From: Pinisolibacter aquiterrae
GTDB taxonomy: Bacteria > Pseudomonadota > Alphaproteobacteria > Rhizobiales > Ancalomicrobiaceae
Reading direction: 5' to 3'
Length of the DNA: 64,000 nt
NCBI RefSeq assembly: GCF_019160155.1
Contig: NZ_JAFNIH010000035.1
Location: forward strand, 124,001 to 188,000
Every line of letters begins with the position of its first letter. Position 1 is the first letter of the stretch. Under the pieces are notes generated by a model. It saw nothing but the letters and a program-made list of their open reading frames with translations, ran no database searches and was not told the origin of the DNA. Positions 26,941 through 36,296 of the stretch are shown one piece after another. The translations under genes were made by a program, and so were the position numbers.

Positions 26941-27022
26941 GCGCCGGATCCCCGTTTCCTCTCACCCCGGGGCGGCGGCGCGAGGCCGCGTTCCCCCTCT
27001 CTATCTCACAGGAGCAAGACCG

Positions 27023-27865
27023 ATGGACGTGACGCCGCTTTCCCCGAAGATCGGGGTGGAGATCGCCGGCATCGACCTTTCGCAGCCGCTCGACGAGGCG
27101 ACCTTCGCGGAGATCCGGCGGCTTCTCAACGAGCATTCGCTGATCGCCATTCGCGGCCAGAACCTGAGCGAGGCCGAGCACGTCGCCTTCGCCCGCCGCT
27201 TCGGGCAGTTGCAGATCCACGTCCTGAAGCAGTTCCTGACGACGCCCTATCCCGAGCTCTACGTCCTCTCCAACAAGAGGGAAGCGGGCAAGCCGATCGG
27301 CAATCACAAGGAGGGCTGGAACTGGCATTCCGACCTCTCCTATCTCGAGGTCCCCTGTCTCGGCTCGGTGCTCTATGCGCGCGAGGTGCCGCCGGTCGGC
27401 GCCGACACGCTGTTTTCCTCGATGGAGGCGGCCTGGGAGGCGCTCGACGCGGAGACCAAGGCGAAGATCCGGCCGCTGAAGTGCGTCCATTCCTATTCCG
27501 GCTATTACGCCAAGGCCTTCGCCGATCGCACACCGCTCACCGAAGAGCAGCGCGCGGCGACGCCGGACGTGGTGCATCCGCTGGTGCGCACCCATCCGGA
27601 GACCGGCCGGCTGTCGCTCTACGTCGGCGAGGACGTGGTCAAGGAAGTGGTCGGGCTCGAGCCGGAGGAGAGCGCGGCGCTGCTCGCCCGCCTCAATCGC
27701 CATGCGACCTCGGACGAGTTCTCCCATCGCCACGTGTGGCGTCAGGGCGACGTGATCATCTGGGACAACCGCTGCACCATGCACAAGGCGACGCCCTATG
27801 ACGACGTCGCCTACACCCGCGTGATGCACCGGGCGACGATCTGCGGGACCGAACGTCCGTTCTGA
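27023..27865 (+). CDS. TauD/TfdA-family Fe(II)/2-oxoglutarate dioxygenase
   Basis: 280 residues. Metal triad HxD in NWHSDLSY (about residues 98-101) and distal His in TMHKATPYDD, followed by the 2-oxoglutarate Arg in TRVMHRATI. Family members hydroxylate taurine, herbicides or pyrimidine-linked substrates, with release of a leaving group. It is the last gene of the operon, 82 bases after the aldolase, and precedes a strong hairpin. Paired with an aldolase and NMT1 importer, it would start breakdown of an imported compound (inference). Confidence 0.9.
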   Translation: MDVTPLSPKIGVEIAGIDLSQPLDEATFAEIRRLLNEHSLIAIRGQNLSEAEHVAFARRFGQLQIHVLKQFLTTPYPELYVLSNKREAGKPIGNHKEGWNWHSDLSYLEVPCLGSVLYAREVPPVGADTLFSSMEAAWEALDAETKAKIRPLKCVHSYSGYYAKAFADRTPLTEEQRAATPDVVHPLVRTHPETGRLSLYVGEDVVKEVVGLEPEESAALLARLNRHATSDEFSHRHVWRQGDVIIWDNRCTMHKATPYDDVAYTRVMHRATICGTERPF

Positions 27866-27899
27866 GGTTTCCGCCGATCCGACGTCCGAAGGTTCCCGG

Positions 27900-27933
27900 C
27901 GCCGGCCGGAGGGTTCGTCCCCTCCGGCCGGCG
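27900..27933 (+). terminator. Strong hairpin ending the transporter-dioxygenase operon
   Basis: A perfect 14-bp GC-rich stem (27900-27913 with 27920-27933) closes a 6-base loop TTCGTC and is followed by TTCGTCGTTT. It lies 34 bases after the dioxygenase stop. Confidence 0.8.
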
Positions 27934-28116
27934 TTCGTCGTTTCGCGACGGCGAGACGAGGCGGGGGCAGGCGAGGGGCGGCGATCGCCCGATCGGCCGC
28001 TTCCGTCGCGGAATCGGGGGATTTTTCGCTTTCGCAAGCGCGAAACGGCTCCGTGCCGACCGTTTCAATCGATCTCAGCGCCGGTGATCGCGATGTCGAT
28101 GGGTGCGTTCGAGCTC

Positions 28117-28144
28117 TTGACAAGCACCGACGCGTCGCTAATCT
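28117..28144 (+). promoter_or_regulatory. Sigma-70-like promoter of the IclR-hyu operon
   Basis: TTGACA (28117-28122) and TAATCT (28139-28144) with a 16-base spacer, 57 bases before the IclR start. The palindrome at 28164 overlaps the expected transcript start. Confidence 0.55.
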
Positions 28145-28163
28145 CGTTTCATAAAACAAAATA

Positions 28164-28184
28164 GCGTTTCAATAAATGAAACGC
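28164..28184. promoter_or_regulatory. Perfect palindrome, likely IclR operator
   Basis: Arms GCGTTTCA and TGAAACGC flank ATAAA. It lies 16 bases before the IclR start and 20 bases after the -10 box, so binding would block transcription. A further half-site CGTTTCAAT occurs at 28061-28069. Confidence 0.65.
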
Positions 28185-28200
28185 AACACGGAAACGCTCG

Positions 28201-28995
28201 ATGACGGAACGATCGTCTGCGCCGGTCAAGATGACGGCGGGAACGAGTACGCTCGACCTCGCTCTGCGTGCGCTCGAGTTTCTCGTCGCCGAAGGCTCTC
28301 CCCAGAGCCTGGCGTCGATCGCCAAGACGCTGAACGCGTCGAAGGCGACGATCCTGCGCCACCTCGTGACGCTGTCGGCGCACGGGTTGGTCAGTCAGGA
28401 TCGCGACAGTGGGCGCTACGAGCCCGCGGTCAAGCTCCTGGTCTGGGGCGAGGCCATCCGGTCGCGCTTCGACGTGGTGCCGGCCGCCCGCGATTCGATG
28501 GTCCGGCTGCGCGACCGGACCTCGCAGGCGGTGACGCTGTGCGGCCGGATCGACGGGCAACTGGTCGTCCTGGAACTCATTCAGGGACGCACCGTCATCG
28601 AGTTCGGGACGCGCGCCGGCACGCGGCTCGATTTCCACGCCTCCGCCCATGGGCGCGTCTGGCTCGCCTTCACCGACGACGCCGAGCGCGAGCGCCTGCT
28701 CGCCGAGCCGCTCAAGCCCTGGACCCCGCACACGATCGTCGATCCGGACGCCCTCAGGGCGGAACTGGTCGAGGTGAGGCGCCGCGGCTGGGCCAGTGCC
28801 CCCGATGAAATCATCATATCCGTCAATGCCCTCGCCGCGCCGATCTTCGATCACCGCGGGCGTCAGGTCGGCTCCCTCGCGATCGTCGGAGCCACGCAGT
28901 TCATCCCGTCCCCCCCGCTGGAAAGCCAGATCCACGACGTCCTCGCCGCTGCGGAAGAGGTGTCGCGGAGCCTGGGCTGGAGACCGACCCCATGA
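28201..28995 (+). CDS. IclR-family transcriptional regulator
   Basis: 264 residues. Winged helix (LDLALRALEFLVAEGS, LASIAKTLNASKATILRHL; about 18-60) and IclR effector domain (about 80-260) with GRIDGQLVVLELIQ and ASAHGRVWLAF. IclR proteins control catabolic operons in response to small acids. The stop overlaps the hyuA start (ATGA), so the regulator is part of the operon it probably controls, with its own palindrome upstream. Confidence 0.92.
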   Translation: MTERSSAPVKMTAGTSTLDLALRALEFLVAEGSPQSLASIAKTLNASKATILRHLVTLSAHGLVSQDRDSGRYEPAVKLLVWGEAIRSRFDVVPAARDSMVRLRDRTSQAVTLCGRIDGQLVVLELIQGRTVIEFGTRAGTRLDFHASAHGRVWLAFTDDAERERLLAEPLKPWTPHTIVDPDALRAELVEVRRRGWASAPDEIIISVNALAAPIFDHRGRQVGSLAIVGATQFIPSPPLESQIHDVLAAAEEVSRSLGWRPTP

Positions 28996-31055
28996 GTCAT
29001 TCCCTCGCCGTCGACATCGGCGGCACCTTCACCGACATCGTCCTGCGCAACTCCGACGGCACGCTGACCGTCGACAAGACGCTCACCACCCATCACGACC
29101 TGCTCGAGGGCTTCTTCACCGGCGTCGACGCGGTGCTGGCCAAGGCCGGAATCACGGCGCGCGACGTCGACGGCGTCGTCGTCCATGCGACCACCGTCGT
29201 CACCAACGCGCTGATCGAGCGCAAGGGCGCGCCGACCGCGCTCGTCGTCACCGAAGGCTTCCGCGACGTGCTCGTCATTCGCAACGAGCATCGCTACGAC
29301 ATGTACGATCCGCAGATCGAATTCCCCGAGCCGCTGGTCGCGCCGGAGACGACCTTCGGGTTTCCCGAGCGCACGCTCGCCGACGGCACCGTCCTGCGCG
29401 CGCCCTCGGAGGAGGACATCGAGGCGCTGGCGGCCGAGCTGAAGGCGGCCGGCATCCAGGCGGTCGCGGTCTGCTTCCTCAACTCCTTCGCCAATCCCGC
29501 CAACGAGGCGATGGTGGCGGAAGGTCTGGCGCGGCGGCTTCCGGGGGTCTTCGTCTGCCATTCGGCCGAGGTGGCGCCGCAGATCCGCGAATATCAGCGG
29601 GCCTCGACGACGACCGTCAACGCCTATGCCATGCCGATCTCGCTGCCCTATCTGAAGCGCCTGTCGCAGCGCCTCGCCGGCGAGGGCATCGGCCAGACCG
29701 CGCTCATCATGCTCTCCTCCGGCGGGGTCGTCGGCGCCGAGACGGCCGGGCGCAACCCGGTGCGGATGATCGAATCCGGCCCGGCCGCCGGCGTGCTCGC
29801 CGCCTGCCACTATGCCGAGGTGCTGGGGCTCGACCGGCTGATGTCCTTCGACATGGGCGGCACCACCGCCAAGGCCTGCCTGATCGAGAACCGGACGCCG
29901 CTCGTCACCGGCCTCTTCGAGGTCGATCGGCGCTATCGCTTCAAGGAGGGGAGCGGTCTTCCCGTGACCGTGCCTTCAATCGATCTGATCGAGATCGGCG
30001 CGGGCGGCGGTTCGATCGCCCGGGTCGACGATCTCGGCCTCCTCAAGGTCGGGCCGGACAGCGCCGGATCGAACCCGGGCCCGGCTTGCTACGGGCGCGG
30101 CGGACGGTCGGCGACGGTCACCGACGCCGATCTCCTGCTCGGGCTGATCGACGCCGACAACTTCCTCGGCGGCGAGATGAAGCTCGACCTCGCCGCGACC
30201 GAGGCGGCGCTCGGCCGTCTCGGCGCCGAACTCGGCATCACCGCCGTCCAGGCGGCGCGCGGCATCTACCGCGTCGTCACCGAGGCGATGGCCAATGCGG
30301 CGCGCTCGCATGCGACCGATCGCGGCGTCGACTATCGCGGGCTGCCGCTCTTCGCCTTCGGTGGCGCGGGGGCGCTCCATGCCTGCGGCGTCGCCGAACT
30401 CCTGCAGTCGTCGTCGGTGATCGTGCCGCCGCAGTCGAGCGTGCTCTCCGCCTTCGGAACGCTGGTGACGCCGGTCCGGCTCGATCTGGTGCGCTCCGAT
30501 CTCGTCCGTCTCGACACCGTCGACTGGGCGCGCATCGACGACATTCTCGGCGCCCTCGAACAGGAGGGCCGCGCCGCGCTCGGCGAGGCCGGCTGCGCGG
30601 AGGCCGACGTCCGGGTGAAGATCGGCGCGGACATGCGCTATTCCGGTCAGCAGAACGAGGTCACCGTGACCTTCGCCGCCGATCCGCGCGCGACGCGCGA
30701 CGTGCGGCTGCTGGCCGAGGCCTTCGAGCGGGAATACCGCGTCCTCTACGGGGTCAATCCGTCCCATGTGCCGGTCGAGATCGTGACCTGGCGCGTCGTC
30801 GTCGAGGGGCCGCAGATCCGCTTCCACGCCGCCGGCCGTCCGGCCGTGGCGCCGGGCAAGCCGAAGGGCCGGCGGATCGTCCATGCCTGGGCCGACGACC
30901 AGCCGCTCGACGTCTGGCGGCGTTCCGATCTCGCGGTCGGCCAGACCGTCGCCGGTCCCGCCGTGATCGAGGAACGCGAGACCACCACCGCGGTCCCCCC
31001 CGGCTGGACCGCCTCCATCGACCCCGTCGGCTGCATCGTCGTCACCAAGGGCTGA
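28992..31055 (+). CDS. hyuA: Hydantoinase/oxoprolinase family, subunit A
   Basis: 687 residues. N-terminal actin-like ATP-binding fold with DIGGTFTDIVLRN, then HATTVVTNALIERKG, FDMGGTTAKACL and IEIGAGGGSIARVD, and FGGAGALHACGVAE. Together with subunit B it hydrolyses cyclic amides (hydantoins, 5-oxoproline) or N-methylated forms with ATP; some relatives are acetone/acetophenone carboxylases. Next to subunit B and a branched-chain-type transporter, it points to uptake and ring opening of a cyclic amide or ketone-like compound. Confidence 0.91.
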   Translation: MSHSLAVDIGGTFTDIVLRNSDGTLTVDKTLTTHHDLLEGFFTGVDAVLAKAGITARDVDGVVVHATTVVTNALIERKGAPTALVVTEGFRDVLVIRNEHRYDMYDPQIEFPEPLVAPETTFGFPERTLADGTVLRAPSEEDIEALAAELKAAGIQAVAVCFLNSFANPANEAMVAEGLARRLPGVFVCHSAEVAPQIREYQRASTTTVNAYAMPISLPYLKRLSQRLAGEGIGQTALIMLSSGGVVGAETAGRNPVRMIESGPAAGVLAACHYAEVLGLDRLMSFDMGGTTAKACLIENRTPLVTGLFEVDRRYRFKEGSGLPVTVPSIDLIEIGAGGGSIARVDDLGLLKVGPDSAGSNPGPACYGRGGRSATVTDADLLLGLIDADNFLGGEMKLDLAATEAALGRLGAELGITAVQAARGIYRVVTEAMANAARSHATDRGVDYRGLPLFAFGGAGALHACGVAELLQSSSVIVPPQSSVLSAFGTLVTPVRLDLVRSDLVRLDTVDWARIDDILGALEQEGRAALGEAGCAEADVRVKIGADMRYSGQQNEVTVTFAADPRATRDVRLLAEAFEREYRVLYGVNPSHVPVEIVTWRVVVEGPQIRFHAAGRPAVAPGKPKGRRIVHAWADDQPLDVWRRSDLAVGQTVAGPAVIEERETTTAVPPGWTASIDPVGCIVVTKG

Positions 31056-31063
31056 GGCGAACC

Positions 31064-32632
31064 ATGACCCGTGATCTTTCCTCCATCGACGCCGTCGAAC
31101 TCGAAATCCTCTGGTCCAACCTGATCGGCATGGTGTCCGAACGGGCGAAGGCGTTGCAGCGCATCGCCTTCTCGCCGATCGTTCGCGAGGCGGGCGATCT
31201 CGCCTATGCCCTCTTCGACCGTCGCGGCCGGATGGTGGCGCAGGCCAACACCGGCACGCCCGGCCACATCAACTCGCTCGCCTTCGCCGGCAAGCATCTC
31301 GCCGGCCTCTTCGTCGACCGGGTCGATCCCGGCGACGTGCTGATCACCAACGATCCCTGGCTCTCGGCCGGCCATTTCTTCGACATCACCACGCTGACGC
31401 CGATCTTCAACGGCGCGACCCTCATCGGCTGGGTCGGCTCGACGATCCATCACACCGACATCGGTGGTTACGGCATCGGCGCCGGCGCCCGCGACGTCCA
31501 TGAAGAAGGGCTTTGGATCCCGCCGCTCAAGCTCTACGAGCGCGACGTGCCGAACGAGGTGCTGCACGAGATCATCCGCTCCAACGTGCGCACGCCCGAC
31601 GCGGTCTTCGGCGATCTCGCCGCGCAGGTCTCGGCCGGCCGGGTGGCGTCGGAACATCTCGTGACGCTGCTCGCCCGCCACGGGCTCGACGATCTCGAGG
31701 CGCTCTCCGACGAGATCCTACGCCGCTCGGAGGAGGCGACCCGCGCCGCCATTCGCAAGTTGAAGCCCGGCACCTATCACGGCGAGAGCCGATTCGACGT
31801 GCCCGGCGGCGAGGTGATCACGCTGAAGACGGCGGTCACCATCGACGCGGAGATCGGTCACATCGTCATCGACTTCGAGGGCTCCTCGAAGCAGACCTCG
31901 ACCGGCATCAACGTGGTGCTCAACTACACCCACGCCTATTCGACCTTCGCGGTCCGCTCCTGCCTCAATCCGGATCTGCCCAACAACACCGGGTCGCTGG
32001 CGCCGATCGAGGTGCGGGCGCCCAAGGGCTCGATCGTCAACTGCGCCTATCCGGCCCCCGTCAACGCGCGTCACGTCGTCGGCATGTACGTGCCGATGCC
32101 GATCCTGAAGGCGCTCCATCAGGTGATCCCCGACCGGGTGGTGGCGGAAGGCTCCGGCGCGGTCTGGACCATTCAGGTCCAGGGCAAGCGGGCGGATGGA
32201 CGCGCCTTCACCTCCTCGATGTTCAACTATTCGGGCGGCATGGGCGCGCGCGCCGAGAAGCCCGGGCCGAGCGCCACCTGCTACCCCACGGGCGTCGCGG
32301 CGGTGCCGGTGGAGATCCTCGAGGCGGCGATGCCGATCGTGTTCGATCGCAAGGAGCTGCGGCGCGGGTCCGGCGGCGAGGGCCGCATGCCGGGCGGCGA
32401 CGGCCAGACCATCGGCTTCCATCTGCGGACCGACGAGCCGTGGCTCCTCAATGCGGTGCCGAGCCGCCTCGAGACGGGCCCCGAGGGGCTCGGCGGCGGC
32501 AGCGGCGGGGCGGCCGGGCGCTTCCTCGTCAACGGCGAGCCGGTCTCCCAGGCCAAGAAGCTGCAGATGAACCCCGGCGACCGGGTTCTGCTCGAGACCC
32601 CCGGCGGCGGCGGCTTCGGCGCCTCCGCGTGA
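31064..32632 (+). CDS. hyuB: Hydantoinase/oxoprolinase family, subunit B
   Basis: 522 residues. Signature segments: QRIAFSPIVREAGDLAYALF, VLITNDPWLSAGHFFDITTL, GWVGSTIHHTDIGGYG, and the glycine-rich end PGGDGQTIGFHLR and LLETPGGGGFG. It partners subunit A, whose stop is 8 bases upstream. The 72-base gap to the Liv binding protein suggests the same transcript. Confidence 0.91.
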   Translation: MTRDLSSIDAVELEILWSNLIGMVSERAKALQRIAFSPIVREAGDLAYALFDRRGRMVAQANTGTPGHINSLAFAGKHLAGLFVDRVDPGDVLITNDPWLSAGHFFDITTLTPIFNGATLIGWVGSTIHHTDIGGYGIGAGARDVHEEGLWIPPLKLYERDVPNEVLHEIIRSNVRTPDAVFGDLAAQVSAGRVASEHLVTLLARHGLDDLEALSDEILRRSEEATRAAIRKLKPGTYHGESRFDVPGGEVITLKTAVTIDAEIGHIVIDFEGSSKQTSTGINVVLNYTHAYSTFAVRSCLNPDLPNNTGSLAPIEVRAPKGSIVNCAYPAPVNARHVVGMYVPMPILKALHQVIPDRVVAEGSGAVWTIQVQGKRADGRAFTSSMFNYSGGMGARAEKPGPSATCYPTGVAAVPVEILEAAMPIVFDRKELRRGSGGEGRMPGGDGQTIGFHLRTDEPWLLNAVPSRLETGPEGLGGGSGGAAGRFLVNGEPVSQAKKLQMNPGDRVLLETPGGGGFGASA

Positions 32633-32703
32633 GCGGGCCTCGACGCGACACATCGACGGAAGACGGAATCCAAAAAGAACCAGACCCATCGGAGGAAACA
32701 ACC

Positions 32704-33840
32704 GTGAAGGCCAAGTCGACCATCGCACTCGCCGTCCTCGCGCTCACCGCCGCCGCCGGCGCGGCGAACGCCGAGGACGTCTACAAGATCGGCATCTCCG
32801 CCGGTCTCACCGGCTATGCCGCCACCGTCGACCGCGCCTGGCGCGACGGCGTCGAGGTCGCGGCCGAGGCGATCAACGCCAAGGGCGGCGTCATGGGCCG
32901 CAAGATCAAGGTCTTCGTGGAGGACAATCGGTCCGAGCCGCAGGAGGCGGTGACCGTCTACAAGAAGATGATCTCCTCCGACGAGGTCGACGTCTTCGTC
33001 TCCGGCTGCGTCTCGGCCGGCAACTTCGCCGCCGCGCCGCTGGTGGTGAAGGCGGAACGGCCGATGGTGCTCTGCTCGATCCTGCCGCAGCAGCCGGCGC
33101 AGGTGAAGTGGGCCTATTCGACCCTGCCGCCGGCCGGGTTCGAGGTGCGCAAGCGCTTCGAATATCTCAAGGAGAAGACCGACATCCGCAAGGTCGCGGT
33201 GCTCCACGACCCGACCCCCTACGCGCTCCTGCAGAAGGGCGTCGCGGAGAAGGTCGCGGCCGAATACGGGCTCGAGGTCGTCGCGGTCGAGGCCTACAAG
33301 CAGGACGACGCCGATCTCTCCGTCCAGCTCGGCAAGATGCAGGCGGCGGGCGCCGGCGCGGTGATCAAGATCGGTCTCGGCGGCACCACCCTGACGGCGG
33401 CCAAGAACCTGAAGCAGCTCGGTTCGAAGATGCTGCTCCTGACCAGCCTCGAGGATCTCGCGGTGTTCCGTCCGGTCGCCGAGGTGCTGGGCGACCAGTT
33501 CTTCTTCGTCGCCTCGCCGTCGCAGGTCTCCGACCAGTTGGCGGACGGGCCGCTCAAGACCGAGATCGGCAAGTTCCTCGCGCCGTGGCGGGCGAAGTAC
33601 GGCGATCGCGATCCCAACTGGGCGTCGCGCGGCTGGGACGGCGTCATGCTGACGGTCGCGGCGATCGAGAAGGCCAAGTCCTTCCAGGGCCCGGCGGTGC
33701 GCGACGCGATCGAGGGCATCACCGGCTGGCAGGGCACCACCGGCGTCTACGACTTCGGCCCGGATCAGCACCAGGGCATCACCAAGAACCCGCTGCTGCT
33801 CGCCACGATCCGGAACGGCAAGGTCGAGATCGTGAAATGA
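32704..33840 (+). CDS. Branched-chain-type ABC transporter binding protein (Leu/Ile/Val-like)
   Basis: 378 residues, GTG start with GGAGG upstream. The signal peptide is about 1-22 (TIALAVLALTAAAGAANA). The mature protein is a peripla_BP_6-type receptor (YKIGISAGLTGYAATVDRAW, INAKGGVMGRKIKVFVEDN). It feeds the LivF/M/G/H proteins that follow. This family binds amino acids, amides, urea or aromatic acids; with hyuAB a cyclic amide or related acid is plausible. Confidence 0.9.
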   Translation: MKAKSTIALAVLALTAAAGAANAEDVYKIGISAGLTGYAATVDRAWRDGVEVAAEAINAKGGVMGRKIKVFVEDNRSEPQEAVTVYKKMISSDEVDVFVSGCVSAGNFAAAPLVVKAERPMVLCSILPQQPAQVKWAYSTLPPAGFEVRKRFEYLKEKTDIRKVAVLHDPTPYALLQKGVAEKVAAEYGLEVVAVEAYKQDDADLSVQLGKMQAAGAGAVIKIGLGGTTLTAAKNLKQLGSKMLLLTSLEDLAVFRPVAEVLGDQFFFVASPSQVSDQLADGPLKTEIGKFLAPWRAKYGDRDPNWASRGWDGVMLTVAAIEKAKSFQGPAVRDAIEGITGWQGTTGVYDFGPDQHQGITKNPLLLATIRNGKVEIVK

Positions 33841-34562
33841 CGCAAGGATCCCGGTCGGAACCGATCCTCGAAGTGCGCGGTCTCGCGGCCTCCTACGGCC
33901 ACGTCGAGGCGCTCTCCCCGACCGATCTCCGGTTGGATCGCGGCGAACTCGTCGCGATCCTCGGCCCCAACGGCGCGGGCAAGTCGACGCTGCTGCGCTC
34001 GATCGTCGGTCTCACCAAGACCCGCGGCGAGGTGCTCTGCGAGGGCGAGCCCCTGCCGCGCGGCGATCCGGTGGCGGTGGCGGCGCGCGGCATCGTCCTG
34101 GTGCCGGAGGGGCGCGGGATCTTCGGGCCGATGACGGTGATGGAGAACCTGCGTCTCGGCGCCTACCGGGTGCGAAACGGCGGAGAGGTCGCGCGCCGCT
34201 ACGAGCGGGTGTTCGACCTCTTCCCCCGGCTGAAGGAACGCCTGCATCAGCCGGCGGGATCGATGTCGGGCGGCGAGCAGCAGATGGTCGCGGTGGGGCG
34301 CGCCATGATGGCGGACCCCAAGGTGCTGCTGCTCGACGAACCCTCGCTCGGGCTCGCGCCCCGGGTCACGGTCGAGATCCTGGAAACGCTGCGGCGGCTC
34401 AATGCCGAGGGCCTTTCGGTCGTCCTCGTCGAACAGAAGGCGCCGCTGGCGCTCGAGCTCGCCCGCCGGGTCCATCTCCTCTCTCTCGGTCGCACCGTCG
34501 CGGTGATCGACCCTCGTGAGGTCAAGACGCATGACGAACTCGCCCGATACTATTTCGCCTGA
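33837..34562 (+). CDS. ABC transporter ATPase LivF-type
   Basis: 241 residues: Walker A GPNGAGKSTL, signature MSGGEQQMVAVGRA, Walker B VLLLDEPSLGLAP. ATGA overlap with the binding-protein stop. It is one of two ATPases of the heteromeric Liv-type importer. Confidence 0.93.
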   Translation: MTQGSRSEPILEVRGLAASYGHVEALSPTDLRLDRGELVAILGPNGAGKSTLLRSIVGLTKTRGEVLCEGEPLPRGDPVAVAARGIVLVPEGRGIFGPMTVMENLRLGAYRVRNGGEVARRYERVFDLFPRLKERLHQPAGSMSGGEQQMVAVGRAMMADPKVLLLDEPSLGLAPRVTVEILETLRRLNAEGLSVVLVEQKAPLALELARRVHLLSLGRTVAVIDPREVKTHDELARYYFA

Positions 34563-35532
34563 GGCGATCGGAAAGGCATTCGCCCCCGTTCCGCGCGGCC
34601 TCGGCGCGATCCTCGGGTTCGCCCCCTGGCTCGTCGTGGTGGCCCTGATCGGGACGGCGCTGGTGGTCGGCGGATACATCTCCACCGTCGTCGCCTTCGC
34701 GCTGATCTACGCGCTGTTCGTGTCCGGCCTCAACGTCTTCATGGGCCTGACCGCGCAGGTCTCCTTCGGCCACAACGCCTTCGCGGCGATCGGCGGCTAC
34801 ACCTCGGCGGTGCTGACCACGGCCTACGACTGGTCGCCGATCGCGGCGATGGGGGCCGGGCTCGCCGGGGCGCTGGCGCTCGCCGCCGTGATCGGCTGGC
34901 CGACGCTGCGGCTCAAGGGGCACTATCTGTCGATGGGGACGCTGGCGATCGGCCTCATCACCTATGAGATCGCGGTCCAGTGGACCAGCGTCACCCAGGG
35001 CTACATGGGCATTTCCGGCATTCCCTCGCTCGGCATCGGCCGCTTCGAGGCGGTGTCGGACCGGCAGATCCTGGTGGTCTTGACCTTGACGGCGGCGCTC
35101 GGCGCCTGGTGCGTGGCGCGCATCCGGCGCTCACGGTTCGGGCGGGCGCTGGCGGCGATCGCCGGCTCGGAGGAGGCGGCGAGGGCGCTCGGCATCGACG
35201 TCGCCTCCTACAAGCTCGCCTCCTTCCTGATCTCGGCCGGCTATGCCTCGATCGCCGGATCGCTCTTCGTCCATGTCGTCGGCTACGTCAGCCCCGAGGT
35301 CTTCGGCCTCCACATGGTGATCCTCGCCTTCACGATGCTCTATGTCGGCGGCATCGGCACGGTGGTCGGGCCGCTCGTCGGCGCGCTGCTGGTCTCGATG
35401 CTGCCGGAGACGTTCCGCGGCTTCCGCGACTATCAGGATCTCGCCTATGGCGCGGCCCTGATCGCGATCCTCGTCTATGCGCCGCGGGGCCTCGCCGGCC
35501 TCGCCGAGCTCTTCCGGAAGGATGCGCCATGA
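34531..35532 (+). CDS. ABC transporter permease LivM-type
   Basis: 333 residues from ATG 34531; a GTG at 34516 is also possible. It overlaps the end of the LivF-type gene by 32 bases. About nine membrane helices; LivM motifs SFGHNAFAAIGGYTSAVL and SEEAARALGIDVASYKLASF (the coupling segment). Overlaps the LivG-type gene by ATGA. Confidence 0.92.
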   Translation: MTNSPDTISPEAIGKAFAPVPRGLGAILGFAPWLVVVALIGTALVVGGYISTVVAFALIYALFVSGLNVFMGLTAQVSFGHNAFAAIGGYTSAVLTTAYDWSPIAAMGAGLAGALALAAVIGWPTLRLKGHYLSMGTLAIGLITYEIAVQWTSVTQGYMGISGIPSLGIGRFEAVSDRQILVVLTLTAALGAWCVARIRRSRFGRALAAIAGSEEAARALGIDVASYKLASFLISAGYASIAGSLFVHVVGYVSPEVFGLHMVILAFTMLYVGGIGTVVGPLVGALLVSMLPETFRGFRDYQDLAYGAALIAILVYAPRGLAGLAELFRKDAP

Positions 35533-36284
35533 CCGCCCGGCTCACCGTGGAGAATGCCACCAAGCGTTTCGGCGGACTGGTCGCCGTCGACGGCGTCAGC
35601 TTCGAGGTGCCGACGACCGGCGTCACGGCGGTCATCGGCCCGAACGGGGCCGGCAAGACCACGCTCTTCAATCTCATCTCGGGCGCGCTCGAGCCGACCT
35701 CGGGGCGGGTCTTGTTCGAGGGCGAGGACGTCACCCGTCTCGCCCCGGAGAAGCGGGCGGCGCGCGGCCTCGTGCGGACGTTCCAGCTGGTCAAGCTCTT
35801 CGCCGATCTGACGGCGGTGGAGAACGTCGCCGTCGGCGCGCATCTGAAGAGCCGGGGCGGGCTTCTCGCCGCGCTGCTCGGCACCCCGGCGACCCGGGCG
35901 ATGGAACGGCGCGTCGACGAGAAGGCGCGGGCGTTGCTCGATCGGGTCGGTCTCGGCGCGGTCGCCGACCGGCGCGCCGACACGCTCTCCTACGGGCGCC
36001 GGCGTCTGCTCGAGGTCGCCCGCGCGCTCGCCGCCGAGCCGCGCCTCCTGCTCCTCGACGAGCCGGCCGCCGGCCTCGACGCGGAGGAGAGCGCGCGTCT
36101 CTCCTCGCTGATCCGCGCGGTGGCGGCGGAGGGGACCTCGGTCCTCCTCATCGAGCACGACATGCAACTCGTCATGAACACCGCCGACCAAGTGGTCGTC
36201 GTCGATTTCGGGCGCAAGATCGCGCAAGGCACGCCCGCCGAGGTCAAGGCCGATCCGGCCGTGATCGCGGCCTATCTGGGTTGA
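35529..36284 (+). CDS. ABC transporter ATPase LivG-type
   Basis: 251 residues: Walker A GPNGAGKTTLFNLISG, Q-loop RTFQLVKLF, signature region TLSYGRRRLLEVARAL (LSYG in place of LSGG, as is common in LivG), Walker B LLLLDEPAAGL, switch LIEHDMQLVM. Pairs with the LivF-type ATPase. Confidence 0.93.
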   Translation: MTARLTVENATKRFGGLVAVDGVSFEVPTTGVTAVIGPNGAGKTTLFNLISGALEPTSGRVLFEGEDVTRLAPEKRAARGLVRTFQLVKLFADLTAVENVAVGAHLKSRGGLLAALLGTPATRAMERRVDEKARALLDRVGLGAVADRRADTLSYGRRRLLEVARALAAEPRLLLLDEPAAGLDAEESARLSSLIRAVAAEGTSVLLIEHDMQLVMNTADQVVVVDFGRKIAQGTPAEVKADPAVIAAYLG

Positions 36285-36296
36285 GGGGAGAGGGGC

